From NCBI RefSeq assembly GCF_017303295.1, contig NZ_JAFKOK010000002.1, forward strand, positions 310,001 to 374,000: a stretch of 64,000 nt of DNA, written 5' to 3'. Under the pieces are notes generated by a model that made no database searches, had not been told where the DNA came from, and saw only the letters and a program-made list of their open reading frames with translations. The translations under genes and the position numbers were made by a program. This document shows positions 31,116 to 39,368 of the stretch, one piece after another; within the stretch, counting starts at the first letter, position 1, and every line of letters starts with the position of its first letter. Source of the stretch: Rhodobacter sp. NTK016B. Lineage in GTDB: Bacteria; Pseudomonadota; Alphaproteobacteria; Rhodobacterales; Rhodobacteraceae.

Positions 31116-31931
31116 ATGGCCGATACCGCGATCATCATTCCCGCGCGCTACGCCTCGACCCGCTACCCGGCCAAGCCGCTGGCCACGCTGAAAGGCGCCA
31201 ATGGTGTCGAACGGACGCTGCTGGAGCGTTCGGTCATCGCCGGACGCAACGCCGCCGAAGAACTGGGCGGCGACATACCCCTTTATGTCGCGACCGATGA
31301 CAGCCGCATCGCCGACGAGGCCGCGCGGATCGGCGTCGACGTGATCATGACCGCCGAAAGCTGCCGCAACGGGACCGAGCGCGTGGCCGAGGCGGTCAAG
31401 AATGCGAGCATCGAGGCCGAAATCGTTGTCAACCTGCAAGGCGACGCGCCGCTCACCCCCGCGCATTTCGTGACCGCGCTGGTACGCGCGATGCGCGAGA
31501 CGCCGGATTTGCAGGTCGCGACGCCCGTGCTGCGCTGCGACGAAGAGGCCGTGCAGAACTTCATCGCCGACCGCGCCGCCGGACGCGTGGGCGCGACCAC
31601 AGTGGTGTCGAACCAGCTGGGACAGGCGCTGTATTTCTCGAAAGAGGTCATCCCCTTCACCAATGGCAAGGGCGTGGTCAACGGGCAGGTGCCGGTCTTC
31701 CACCATGTCGGACTCTATGCGTACCGCCCGACGGCGCTGGCGCGCTACATCGCGTGGGAACCCGCGCCGCTGGAGACGCTCGAAGGCCTGGAACAGCTGC
31801 GCTTCCTTGAAAACGGCGCGCCGGTTCAGGCGGTCGAGGTCTCGGCCCCCGGCGCGGTGTTCTGGGAGTTGAACAACCCGTCCGACGTCCCGCTGATCGA
31901 AGGCTATCTGAAGAAGATGGGCTGGGACTAA
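31116..31931 (+). CDS. kdsB: 3-deoxy-manno-octulosonate cytidylyltransferase
   Basis: A 271-residue CMP-Kdo synthetase. The nucleotide-binding N-terminus reads IIIPARYASTRYPAKPLATL; later blocks are TAESCRNGTERVAEAV, IVVNLQGDAPLTPAHF and HVGLYAYRPTALARY. It activates Kdo with CTP for transfer to lipid A or capsule. Translation is coupled to kdsA, whose stop is one base upstream. A strong hairpin terminator follows at 31958. The protein is slightly longer than E. coli KdsB (248 residues). Confidence 0.94.
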   Translation: MADTAIIIPARYASTRYPAKPLATLKGANGVERTLLERSVIAGRNAAEELGGDIPLYVATDDSRIADEAARIGVDVIMTAESCRNGTERVAEAVKNASIEAEIVVNLQGDAPLTPAHFVTALVRAMRETPDLQVATPVLRCDEEAVQNFIADRAAGRVGATTVVSNQLGQALYFSKEVIPFTNGKGVVNGQVPVFHHVGLYAYRPTALARYIAWEPAPLETLEGLEQLRFLENGAPVQAVEVSAPGAVFWELNNPSDVPLIEGYLKKMGWD

Positions 31932-31957
31932 GAGCCAAGCCCCATGCCAGAACTGAA

Positions 31958-31987
31958 AGGAGCGCCCGCGGGCGCTCCTGTCGTTTT
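31958..31987 (+). terminator. Intrinsic terminator after kdsB
   Basis: A perfect 22-base palindrome (AGGAGCGCCC-GC-GGGCGCTCCT) at 31958-31979 is followed by TCGTTTT. It ends kdsAB transcription and, lying between convergent genes, could also act on the sulfotransferase transcript, though the T-run on that strand is poor. Confidence 0.8.
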
Positions 31988-32756
31988 AGGCTAGATGCTT
32001 CGCGTAACCGGCAGCCTCAAGCTGGTAGCCGCAGACATCCTCGAAATGCCGGATCTGGGCATCGGGTACGAGTTCAACGAAATTGTAGGACCGGCGCTTC
32101 CAGAAGAATTTGCCGTTGGCCTTGGTCTTTTCGTCGGAGGTTTCGAGCACTTTTCCGAGATCGATAGTCGAAGGGTCGGCGAACAGGAATTCCGCAATCT
32201 GCTTCGAGGCCGTTTCAGGATCGGCGAACATATCCTCGTACACCAGTTCGAGATAGGGCTTGCCCTGCATCCCTTCGCGCCACTTCTGCTGGTAAGTCGA
32301 AAACTCGCCCGACGGACCTGCGAACCATGGGAAACCGTCCGACTTCGCAAAGTCATCGATGTAATGGTCCAGTTCGCCACGCTCGATGATTTCCTCAACC
32401 GGACGCGCGACACCATCAATGAACAGCTCGTCCTTACCCTTGACCCGAGCGTAATTCAGGGACGACAGCAAGATATCGAAAGGATGACGCGTGATCGTGA
32501 TCGCCGCGCGCGTATCGACGTCGATCCGCGCCATGCGTGGATTGCCGGGGAACAGGTGAGTCTTCACAAGCGCGCACTCTCCCATTGCGAGCGGTCGCGC
32601 CACAAGATTGTCAGGCCATTCCTTCTGATAGGAAGGAATCGTGTCTTTACGGGTGCTGCTGTCCGGGTCGACCATGTTCGACACGATTTCACGCAACCAC
32701 GTGCTACCCGTTTTCGGGTATGAAGCGATCCAAACAATCGGCGTTGAATTGCTCAT
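31986..32756 (-). CDS. Sulfotransferase domain protein
   Basis: A 256-residue PAPS-dependent sulfotransferase. The 5'-phosphosulfate loop is IASYPKTGSTWLREIV (~residues 10-25), and the 3'-phosphate site is TITRHPFDILLSSLNYARVK (~residues 87-106). The C-terminal part ends with FWKRRSYNFVELVPDAQI. This is the classic small Sulfotransfer_1 type, which sulfates sugars or other hydroxyl groups. It starts at an ATG at 32756 and converges on kdsB. A second, quite different sulfotransferase lies at 46540-48561, so the polymer is probably sulfated. Its GC content looks lower than that of kdsAB. Confidence 0.88.
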   Translation of the reverse strand: MSNSTPIVWIASYPKTGSTWLREIVSNMVDPDSSTRKDTIPSYQKEWPDNLVARPLAMGECALVKTHLFPGNPRMARIDVDTRAAITITRHPFDILLSSLNYARVKGKDELFIDGVARPVEEIIERGELDHYIDDFAKSDGFPWFAGPSGEFSTYQQKWREGMQGKPYLELVYEDMFADPETASKQIAEFLFADPSTIDLGKVLETSDEKTKANGKFFWKRRSYNFVELVPDAQIRHFEDVCGYQLEAAGYAKHLA

Positions 32757-32861
32757 GTCACTCGATCCTTCCTGTCGATCGTGTTCTTGTAGCTATAGCC
32801 TGGTACGGGGCGCGGGCTTCGACTAGCCCGGCCATCCGAGCATTGGCAAGCGATTTGGTCC

Positions 32862-33995
32862 TCACCCCATCAGCCCCTTCTGCACCAGCTCGGCCTTGGC
32901 CTTTTCCAGCTGGTCCTCGGGCAGGGCCTGCGTGCCGACCCAGGCCGCGAAGCGCGAGAGGCCGGTATCCAGATCGACCTCGGGCGTGTGCCCCAGCAGG
33001 GTTTCCAGCCGCGTGACATCGGCGGCGTTGTGGCGGATGTCGCCCAGCCGGTACTCGCCGGTGACGCGCGTGTTCGGCTCGGCCCCGAAAGCGCGCGACA
33101 GGCTTGCCGCCACATCCAGCACCGAGGTCGCCTGCCCATAGCCCACATTGACGATCGTGTTGACAGGCTCTGGCGTGCCGAGTGCCTTGACGAAGCCCGC
33201 GACCACATCCGAGACATGCACGAAATCGCGGCTCTCCAGCCCGTCCTCGTAGATCGGCAGTTCCAGCCCGCGCCGGATCTTGGTCGAAAAGATCGACAGG
33301 ATGCCGGTATAGGGATTCTTCAGCGACTGGCCTTCGCCATAGACGTTCTGCAGCCGCAGGATGCCATAGCCGATGCCCATGCTGTCGCAGGTGATGCGCA
33401 GCAAATCTTCCTGCATGAGCTTCGTCGCCGCATAGATCGAAGACGGCGCGGTGCGGTCGTCTTCGCGCGTCGGGACCAGTTGCAGCGCCTCGCCGGTCTG
33501 GGCGCAGACGGGCTCCCATTGCCGCGCCTTCAAGGCGGCGGCAGTGCGCGGGGCGGGCGTCACCCGCGCCTGATCCGACGGGCGCAGGTAAGCCCCCTCT
33601 CCATAGACCGAGCGCGACGAGGACAGCAGCACGCGCTTGACGCCGTGGCCCTTGGTCGCGGCCAGCATCTGGCACAGCTCGGCGGTGCCCTGCACATTCT
33701 CGTGGCAATAGCGCGAGATCTCGTACATCGACTGGCCGGTGCCGGTTTCCGAGGCCAGATGCACGATCGCCTCGACCCCGTCGATGGCCTTCGCCAGTGC
33801 CTCACGGTCGGCCACCGATCCGCGCATGAACTCAAGGTTCGGCGTCTCGCGCAGCCACTCGGTGTTTTCCGGCACCTCGCCGTGGATCTGAGCGCTGAGC
33901 GTGTCGAGGATCCGTACGCTGTGCCCGGCTTCAAGCAGTTTGGCGGTCAGATGCGATCCGATAAATCCGGCGCCGCCGGTAACGAGAATGGTCAT
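32862..33995 (-). CDS. NAD-dependent epimerase/dehydratase (nucleotide-sugar type)
   Basis: A 377-residue short-chain dehydrogenase of the extended type. The NAD motif is [20 protein letters not shown] (residues 3-22). The catalytic YxxxK is in SSIYAATKLMQE, with LLSSSRSVYGEG before it and LRLQNVYGEGQSL after it. It probably changes a UDP-, GDP- or dTDP-hexose for the polysaccharide. The exact product is not decided by sequence. It lies about 100 bp upstream of the sulfotransferase on the same strand. A 13-bp palindrome GCTCAT-C-ATGAGC (34066-34078) lies in the gap upstream. Confidence 0.88.
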   Translation of the reverse strand: MTILVTGGAGFIGSHLTAKLLEAGHSVRILDTLSAQIHGEVPENTEWLRETPNLEFMRGSVADREALAKAIDGVEAIVHLASETGTGQSMYEISRYCHENVQGTAELCQMLAATKGHGVKRVLLSSSRSVYGEGAYLRPSDQARVTPAPRTAAALKARQWEPVCAQTGEALQLVPTREDDRTAPSSIYAATKLMQEDLLRITCDSMGIGYGILRLQNVYGEGQSLKNPYTGILSIFSTKIRRGLELPIYEDGLESRDFVHVSDVVAGFVKALGTPEPVNTIVNVGYGQATSVLDVAASLSRAFGAEPNTRVTGEYRLGDIRHNAADVTRLETLLGHTPEVDLDTGLSRFAAWVGTQALPEDQLEKAKAELVQKGLMG

Positions 33996-34137
33996 AAATG
34001 TCTCTTTGAAATCGTGTTCCAGAAGGCAACGAGCATCGTGGACCTGTCGAAAGATCGCACGAAGAGCTCATCATGAGCGTTAGTAGTTTCTTTCAGCGAT
34101 ACACACCATCATGATCGGTCAAACGAGAAAAAACATG

Positions 34138-35211
34138 TCAGACAGGCTGTGTGTTGCCGAAATCTGAACTGGGAGCAACCACCGCAGCATCTTTGTGCAA
34201 ACCGTAACCAAGCCGAGCCTGCACCAGTGCCTGTACCGACCGGAACACTTCTGGCCACGGGCGTCCCGATTTTCTGACCAACGTCACGGACGGATAGTAA
34301 CAAACCTCTGCCGAGTTCCGCGGCCAGATCAGGTGCTCCTTATCATCCAGAACGATGATGCATGGATGACCCAGCGCCCCGGCAAGATGGGCGGTCGTGT
34401 TGCTGATCGTGATCACAATGTCGGTGGCGGCAATCTGCGCCGCAAGGCCATCAACGTCATCGCGCGCGTCAATGTCGGGATCGACATTCATGATCTGCTG
34501 GCCTTCGGTCTCGAAATGGCGGAGCCCCGCAGCCTCGGGATGGTATTGCAGCGACAGGCCCCAGCATTCCAGCTCCTGCAAATGCACGCGCCAATCCCCG
34601 ACTTCCGGAAGCTGCTTGTCGGCGTTCGTGCTGTGCCACGATACACCGACGACCGGCCTTTGCCCCGCCGAACCTGCATAACGCGCACGCAAGGCATCTG
34701 TCTGTGCCGTGTCCGGACGAAGTGGATGAAAGGTGGCGGCGATCCGATCCTTCGAGGGCCAGACGTATTGCGCCACTTTCTCGTAAGACGCCCAGAAGTC
34801 AGAGGCCGCCAGCAGGTCGTGTTTCTCGTTTTCAGAACGAACAGTGATCTCAGGGAAGCTGCGGGCGAACAGCGCCACCAGACGGTCTTCGACGCACAGC
34901 GTGATCCGAAGCCCCGAGTCGCGCGCGAGCTGTGCCACGACACGTGCCATACGAATCTGACCCCCGACGTGACGAATGGCACGGATCACAACCAACGTAG
35001 CGCCCTCTTTGCGCTCGCCGTTCCACCTCCGGCATTTTGTCAGCGCGGGATCCTTTATCTCTGCGAAACCCATGCCCCCCACGCCCAAGGCCGCCCAAGC
35101 ATCGGCGTAAACACCGAGCATTTCCAGGCCGCCACCAGCACGTACGATCGCCTGATACGAGGCTTTGACCGCTCTTCTTGCACTCTTTGAAGCGTCTGGC
35201 GTCGCCGGCAT
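34138..35211 (-). CDS. Glycosyltransferase-like protein, heptosyltransferase-type C-terminus
   Basis: A 357-residue protein. The C-terminal half has the layout of GT9/GT41-type transferases: PVVGVSWHSTNADKQLPEVG, IVITISNTTAHLAGALGHPC and EVCYYPSVTLVRKSGRPWPE. The start lies at the methyltransferase stop: GTG at 35214 and ATG at 35211 are both possible, and I use the ATG. GC content and codon choice look less extreme than in the flanking catabolic genes, hinting at transfer. It probably adds a sugar in the polysaccharide; donor and acceptor are unknown. Confidence 0.68.
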   Translation of the reverse strand: MPATPDASKSARRAVKASYQAIVRAGGGLEMLGVYADAWAALGVGGMGFAEIKDPALTKCRRWNGERKEGATLVVIRAIRHVGGQIRMARVVAQLARDSGLRITLCVEDRLVALFARSFPEITVRSENEKHDLLAASDFWASYEKVAQYVWPSKDRIAATFHPLRPDTAQTDALRARYAGSAGQRPVVGVSWHSTNADKQLPEVGDWRVHLQELECWGLSLQYHPEAAGLRHFETEGQQIMNVDPDIDARDDVDGLAAQIAATDIVITISNTTAHLAGALGHPCIIVLDDKEHLIWPRNSAEVCYYPSVTLVRKSGRPWPEVFRSVQALVQARLGYGLHKDAAVVAPSSDFGNTQPV

Positions 35212-35738
35212 CACCCCTCCGTGGTTATTCCCGGGGTCAGCAACAACGCGAACTCGTCCCCCATTTCCTTCCGCTCAACGATCGTCATCGAGCGTGTGAA
35301 CAGTGGCAGCCAGTCTTCAAGCGGCTGGATGATGAGGTGGGCATTGCGTCCGTCCGCGAGTGTCTTGACCGCCGGTCGTGTCGAGACCACGACGAACAAC
35401 GCAACCCGAGCCAGCGCGGCAAGATCATCGATGACGGCGTTGATACATTCGGGCTCGATATGCTCCAGAACATCCGTGCAGACGACAAGGTCCGCAGGCT
35501 CTGGCCGCGCGCTCTTTTCCGGGATCGCCGGATCATACTCACTGAAGGTGCCGTCGAACTCGTCCTGCAACGCCCGCTTCAGAGCCCCCTTGCCGCAGCC
35601 GTAATCCAGGATGCTCTCAGGCTGGAACCTCTCGATATACAAGCGAACGCGCTTTGCCCATTTGTCCCCGCGTTCGCCGTAACGATGGGTGTTGTGCAAT
35701 TGCTCGTTCAGGGCACGGTAGGAGTCTGAAATCAGCAT
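35211..35738 (-). CDS. Class I SAM-dependent methyltransferase
   Basis: A 175-residue Rossmann methyltransferase. SAM-binding motif I is SILDYGCGKGALKRALQDEF in overlapping parts, the acidic loop is EYDPAIPEK, and motif IV is ADLVVCTDVLEHIEPEC. The ATG at 35738 is used; a TTG at 35747 would add three residues. It overlaps or abuts the glycosyltransferase that follows, so both are co-translated. It may O-methylate a sugar in the polysaccharide (inference from context). Confidence 0.85.
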   Translation of the reverse strand: MLISDSYRALNEQLHNTHRYGERGDKWAKRVRLYIERFQPESILDYGCGKGALKRALQDEFDGTFSEYDPAIPEKSARPEPADLVVCTDVLEHIEPECINAVIDDLAALARVALFVVVSTRPAVKTLADGRNAHLIIQPLEDWLPLFTRSMTIVERKEMGDEFALLLTPGITTEG

Positions 35739-36018
35739 TGTGTCCAAGGTGTTGTGAATAATTCGTGGCGCCGAAGGGGTCCGGCATCTGGAAGCGCGGC
35801 TTCGGGACGCAGGCCGTGAACAAGATATTAGAACTGCACGCGATCAATCCAACCCGCAGACAGCATAGACGAACTATCGTAACAGTGATCGGGGCATGCC
35901 ATCAATGCGGGTTCTTGCTTGCCTTGAGCGCGCCTTGCGCCAAGTCGGCCTGCAGTCCTTGCTGCATCCGTCGTGGGCTCGGGCCACAAAATCCCGTAGC
36001 ACGGGCGCCCAAGGCGGT

Positions 36019-36855
36019 TCAGGAGCGCTCGAAAAGCTCCTTGTAAACCGCGCGCACATGTCGGGGAGAGTAGCGCGGCGCAAGGCGCACGGCGTCTTTT
36101 TCGTTGTGAATCTGGTCCGCAGCGGCGGTCAGCTCGCGGATCAGATCGTCCTTCTGATCCGGTGTCAGCATATAGGTTGTCACCGCTCGCTGCTCGAGCC
36201 CTTCGGGCCAGTCGGTGTAATAGTAAACGGCAAGCGAACGCCGGCTCACACCCTCGGGCGCGGCCAGAGGTTTGGGGTGACCGTGCCAGGAGGTCTCGGA
36301 CGTGCGGAACAGGGCGGCGCGGTTCATCTGTGGGCTCACCTTTACAGGGGCGCCGGAGAAGTCTTCGGACCACAATTCAAGCTGGCCGTTCCACGCATCA
36401 TCCCAATCCGGGTTCAGATACACGATCAGATTGAGGCAGCGCAGATGCCCCATGGTGGGGTGGAAGTTGAAATCGGCATGGACGTTCAGAAAGCCCCCGG
36501 CATAGATCTCGTGCAGACCGCCGCCATTGAGATGAGGATCGGCATAAAGGGGCGAGATCCCCGTAAGCCGTTCCAGAAATTCGAGGAATTCCGGAGACTG
36601 AACCTGCTGGAAGAACTCCCGCTGGCTGTCGGACATCGCGTCCAGAAGCGGAACGCCGCGCTTCTGCTCAACGTCATGGTGGCTTTTGGGAAGCTTGTTG
36701 ATACGGCCCATCGTGGCCGGGAAATCGGACGCGATCCGCTCGGCCGTGGCAGGGTTCAGGAAACCGTCCATGACGCAAAAAGGGAACGGATCGGCTGCAT
36801 CCCAGCACTGTTTCGCCTCGGCGAATTGTGCCTCGAGGCGCTCGTAGTCAATCAT
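36019..36855 (-). CDS. 2OG-Fe(II) oxygenase family protein
   Basis: A 278-residue protein of the prolyl-4-hydroxylase-like fold. The iron triad is suggested by HADFNFHP (H-x-D, ~residue 150) and the later HGHPKPL, with SRRSLAVYYYT giving the Arg that would bind the 2-oxoglutarate carboxylate. The ATG at 36855 has GGGGGCAGG upstream; the frame open to 36933 lacks a ribosome-binding site. About 280 bp of gene-free DNA separate it from the methyltransferase gene downstream. Similar proteins sit in polysaccharide clusters and may hydroxylate a sugar or its substituent; the substrate is unknown. Confidence 0.8.
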   Translation of the reverse strand: MIDYERLEAQFAEAKQCWDAADPFPFCVMDGFLNPATAERIASDFPATMGRINKLPKSHHDVEQKRGVPLLDAMSDSQREFFQQVQSPEFLEFLERLTGISPLYADPHLNGGGLHEIYAGGFLNVHADFNFHPTMGHLRCLNLIVYLNPDWDDAWNGQLELWSEDFSGAPVKVSPQMNRAALFRTSETSWHGHPKPLAAPEGVSRRSLAVYYYTDWPEGLEQRAVTTYMLTPDQKDDLIRELTAAADQIHNEKDAVRLAPRYSPRHVRAVYKELFERS

Positions 36856-36949
36856 AGCCCTGCCCCCTTCTACCAACACCCGCTGAACCGGAAAATGCAG
36901 CGTCCTTTCGGACGCTGCGAGGGCGTGGGTCACGCCATCTTATGATGCC

Positions 36950-37654
36950 TCACTCGGCCGCCTGCGACCGGGCCGAGGCGAGGTAGAGATCACGCTCGGC
37001 GCGCCATTCGTCGCCGAAATCGACATCCTGCCAGTCGTCGAACCACGGGCCGCCATTGGTGTAGTGCACGCACATTGGCATCTGGTCGGGCTTTTCGTAT
37101 TCGCCCTCAAGGAAGTTCCACTCGCGGTCCAGCTCGCCAATCTCGGAATCGTCGAGCCAGCTGAAGCGGTGCAGATAGCCGGGACCCTCGGTGTTCACTA
37201 CCGACGGCGTCAGCGCCTTCACCTTGGGATGGGCGCCGTTGAAGGCCATGAAGGACGACCAGTTCTTGCGCGGATAGACGCTTTGCTGCTTGCCATCCAT
37301 CTTGATCATGTTGGCCGGCGTGTAATCGTGCTGAACGCAGTACAGCGCCTTGCTGTCATCGAGCAGATCGAAGATCTCGGTGATGTCGCGGCTCACGAGG
37401 AAGTCGCAATCCATGAAGATCGACCAGCCGTCATGCGCCGCCAGATAGGGCGTCAGGAAGCGCGTCAGCGAGAATTCGGTCGTCGCGTTGTCAGCGGGAC
37501 GAGTATAGAGACCCAGCTCGCGCAGGGTTGGCTGACGCAACGGATAGATCTCGACATCGCCCGAGGTGTGGCGCAACGTCGAGTGACGGGCTACCTGCCA
37601 CGCGATATCTTCGCGGGAATCGTAACCGACATAGATCTTAAGTTTCTTGCTCAT
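36950..37654 (-). CDS. Glycosyltransferase family 8-like protein
   Basis: A 234-residue GT-A-type protein. It begins IYVGYDSREDIAWQVARHST, has the metal-binding D-x-D in FMDCDFLVSRDI (~residues 80-91), and the block YPRKNWSSFMAFNGAHPKVK. The gene at 48776-49516 encodes a paralogue with FIGYDPREAVAYHVCANSL, FVDGDMLLRDD and NYPRKNWSSVVLWNCGHP. GGAG precedes the ATG. It likely transfers a sugar from a nucleotide donor; the acceptor is unknown. Confidence 0.82.
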   Translation of the reverse strand: MSKKLKIYVGYDSREDIAWQVARHSTLRHTSGDVEIYPLRQPTLRELGLYTRPADNATTEFSLTRFLTPYLAAHDGWSIFMDCDFLVSRDITEIFDLLDDSKALYCVQHDYTPANMIKMDGKQQSVYPRKNWSSFMAFNGAHPKVKALTPSVVNTEGPGYLHRFSWLDDSEIGELDREWNFLEGEYEKPDQMPMCVHYTNGGPWFDDWQDVDFGDEWRAERDLYLASARSQAAE

Positions 37655-37900
37655 TGTGAAATCTCCGTGTTTCCCGGATAGCCGCTAATCGAGGCTATTT
37701 GGTCCTCTTATCCGCGCAAAGTGTCGCTTCAGCAACCCGCTGCCCAAAGGCTCGGCATACACCTGCCACAAGATTGATCCAGACCGTAGACAAACGAAAA
37801 CCGAGAGTTTAGGCCACACCCTGTAAATTGCGTAGCGCCAATGTAAGCACCACGAACGCGCCCCTCTGTATAGCATTTCGTCTAAGATATAGGCATTTCC

Positions 37901-38893
37901 ATGTATCCGAAACCTATCTCTGCCCGTCAGAGCATCGACGCCGATCAGGTCCGTGCAGCCGCTTCTCGCGTGCTGACGGTCGAAGGTAACGCCGTCCTGC
38001 AGATGGCCGAGGCGTTGCCCAGCGACTTCATCGCCAGTGTCGAAACCATCCTTGACTGCAAGGGCCGCGTTATTCTCAGCGGCATCGGCAAATCGGGTCA
38101 CATCGCCCGCAAGATCGCCGCGACCTTCGCCTCGACCGGGACGCCGGCGCAATTTGTCCACCCGTCCGAGGCCAGCCATGGCGACCTTGGCATGGTGACG
38201 AACGATGATGTCTGCATCCTGATCTCGAATTCCGGCGAGACGACGGAGCTGGGCGATATCATCAGCCATACGCGCCGTTTCGCGATCCCGATGATTGCCA
38301 TCTCGCGCAAGGCCGACAGCACGCTGATGCGCGCCGCCGACCTGCGGCTGCTGTTGCCCGACGCGCCCGAGGCCTGCTCGATCGGCATGGCGCCCACCAC
38401 CTCGACGACGCTGACGCTGGCTCTGGGCGATGCGCTGGCCGTGGCGCTGATGCAGCAGCGCGGCTTCGTGCACGAGCATTTCCGCATCTTCCATCCCGGC
38501 GGCAAGCTCGGCTCGAAGCTGGCGCAGGTCCACCAGCTGATGCACAGCGTCGACGAGATCCCGATCGTGCCCGCCGATGCGCCGATGTCCGAGACGCTGA
38601 TCACCATGACCCGCGCCGGTTTCGGCATCGCCTGCGTGATCGACGACGAGGGCGGCCTGGCCGGGGTGATTTCGGATGGCGACATCCGCCGCAATATCGA
38701 CGGCCTGCTGGAAAAGAGCGCGGGCGACGTCGCCACGCGCTCGCCGCAGACCGCGCCGCCCGACATGCTCGCTGCCGAAGCGATGGCGATCATGAATGCG
38801 CGCAAGGTGAACGCGCTTGTTGTTCTGGACGAGTCCAAACGCCCCGTAGGCTTGCTTCGATTGCACGAATGTCTGCGTGCAGGCATCGCCTGA
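37901..38893 (+). CDS. kpsF: Arabinose-5-phosphate isomerase, KpsF/GutQ type
   Basis: A 330-residue isomerase that turns ribulose-5-phosphate into arabinose-5-phosphate, the KdsA substrate. The SIS domain spans about residues 30-180 (VILSGIGKSGHIARKIAATF, HPSEASHGDLGMV, LISNSGETTEL). Two CBS domains follow (HQLMHSVDEIPIVPADAP; GVISDGDIRRNIDGLLEK). It stands alone on the plus strand with an AT-rich 246-bp upstream gap. Together with kdsA and kdsB it completes Kdo synthesis except for the KdsC phosphatase, which is not in the window. kdsD is the alternative name for the LPS version. Confidence 0.92.
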   Translation: MYPKPISARQSIDADQVRAAASRVLTVEGNAVLQMAEALPSDFIASVETILDCKGRVILSGIGKSGHIARKIAATFASTGTPAQFVHPSEASHGDLGMVTNDDVCILISNSGETTELGDIISHTRRFAIPMIAISRKADSTLMRAADLRLLLPDAPEACSIGMAPTTSTTLTLALGDALAVALMQQRGFVHEHFRIFHPGGKLGSKLAQVHQLMHSVDEIPIVPADAPMSETLITMTRAGFGIACVIDDEGGLAGVISDGDIRRNIDGLLEKSAGDVATRSPQTAPPDMLAAEAMAIMNARKVNALVVLDESKRPVGLLRLHECLRAGIA

Positions 38894-39368
38894 GCGTAAT
38901 TCTCGGCGGATCGGGATCACAAAGGGGACAGAACCAGCCCCGATCCCGCCCCGCTTCTTGACAATGCTGCAATGCGGCGTGCCTTAATTGGGCGCCCGAC
39001 GGGATTTCGTGTAGAATGTCTGTGCAGATGCGTTCGCAACGTCCGACGCTATGACCGGAGACTGGAAAAGGATGGCTGCCATCTTCCATGAAGAAGCGGA
39101 TATCCGGATTTCGTACCCGGTCGCACTTTGCGCTCAGGCAAGACCGCGTCGAAGGGTATTTTTGTTCGTTTTCGGTGCCCGCCGTTTTTCCTACGTCACA
39201 TCCCCATGGCACGCCATGAACGGCCCTTTGCCAGACCTGAACCCATTCCCCGGGGTGCATGAGGGATAACAACCGGGTTTCAAAGCGGAATTTACCGCGC
39301 CCCGACCGAACTGAGGCCAAAGCAGACCCGCGCATCTCCTTGTGCGGCCCGATTTCAGGAATTGATTT
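38894..39368. other. Intergenic region between kpsF and the glycosyltransferase operon
   Basis: A 475-bp gap. Just after kpsF is an inverted repeat with arms GGCGGATCGGG (38905-38915) and CCCGATCCCGCC (38939-38950), one bulge and a long loop, without a T-run. TTGACA at 38958 is followed by CTTAAT 19 bp later, a possible promoter for the plus-strand operon. A 72-codon frame at 39051 has no ribosome-binding site and I do not call it. Confidence 0.45.

Noticed and set aside
39051-39269. A 72-codon frame upstream of the 740-residue protein
   Set aside because: No ribosome-binding site and no recognisable feature.
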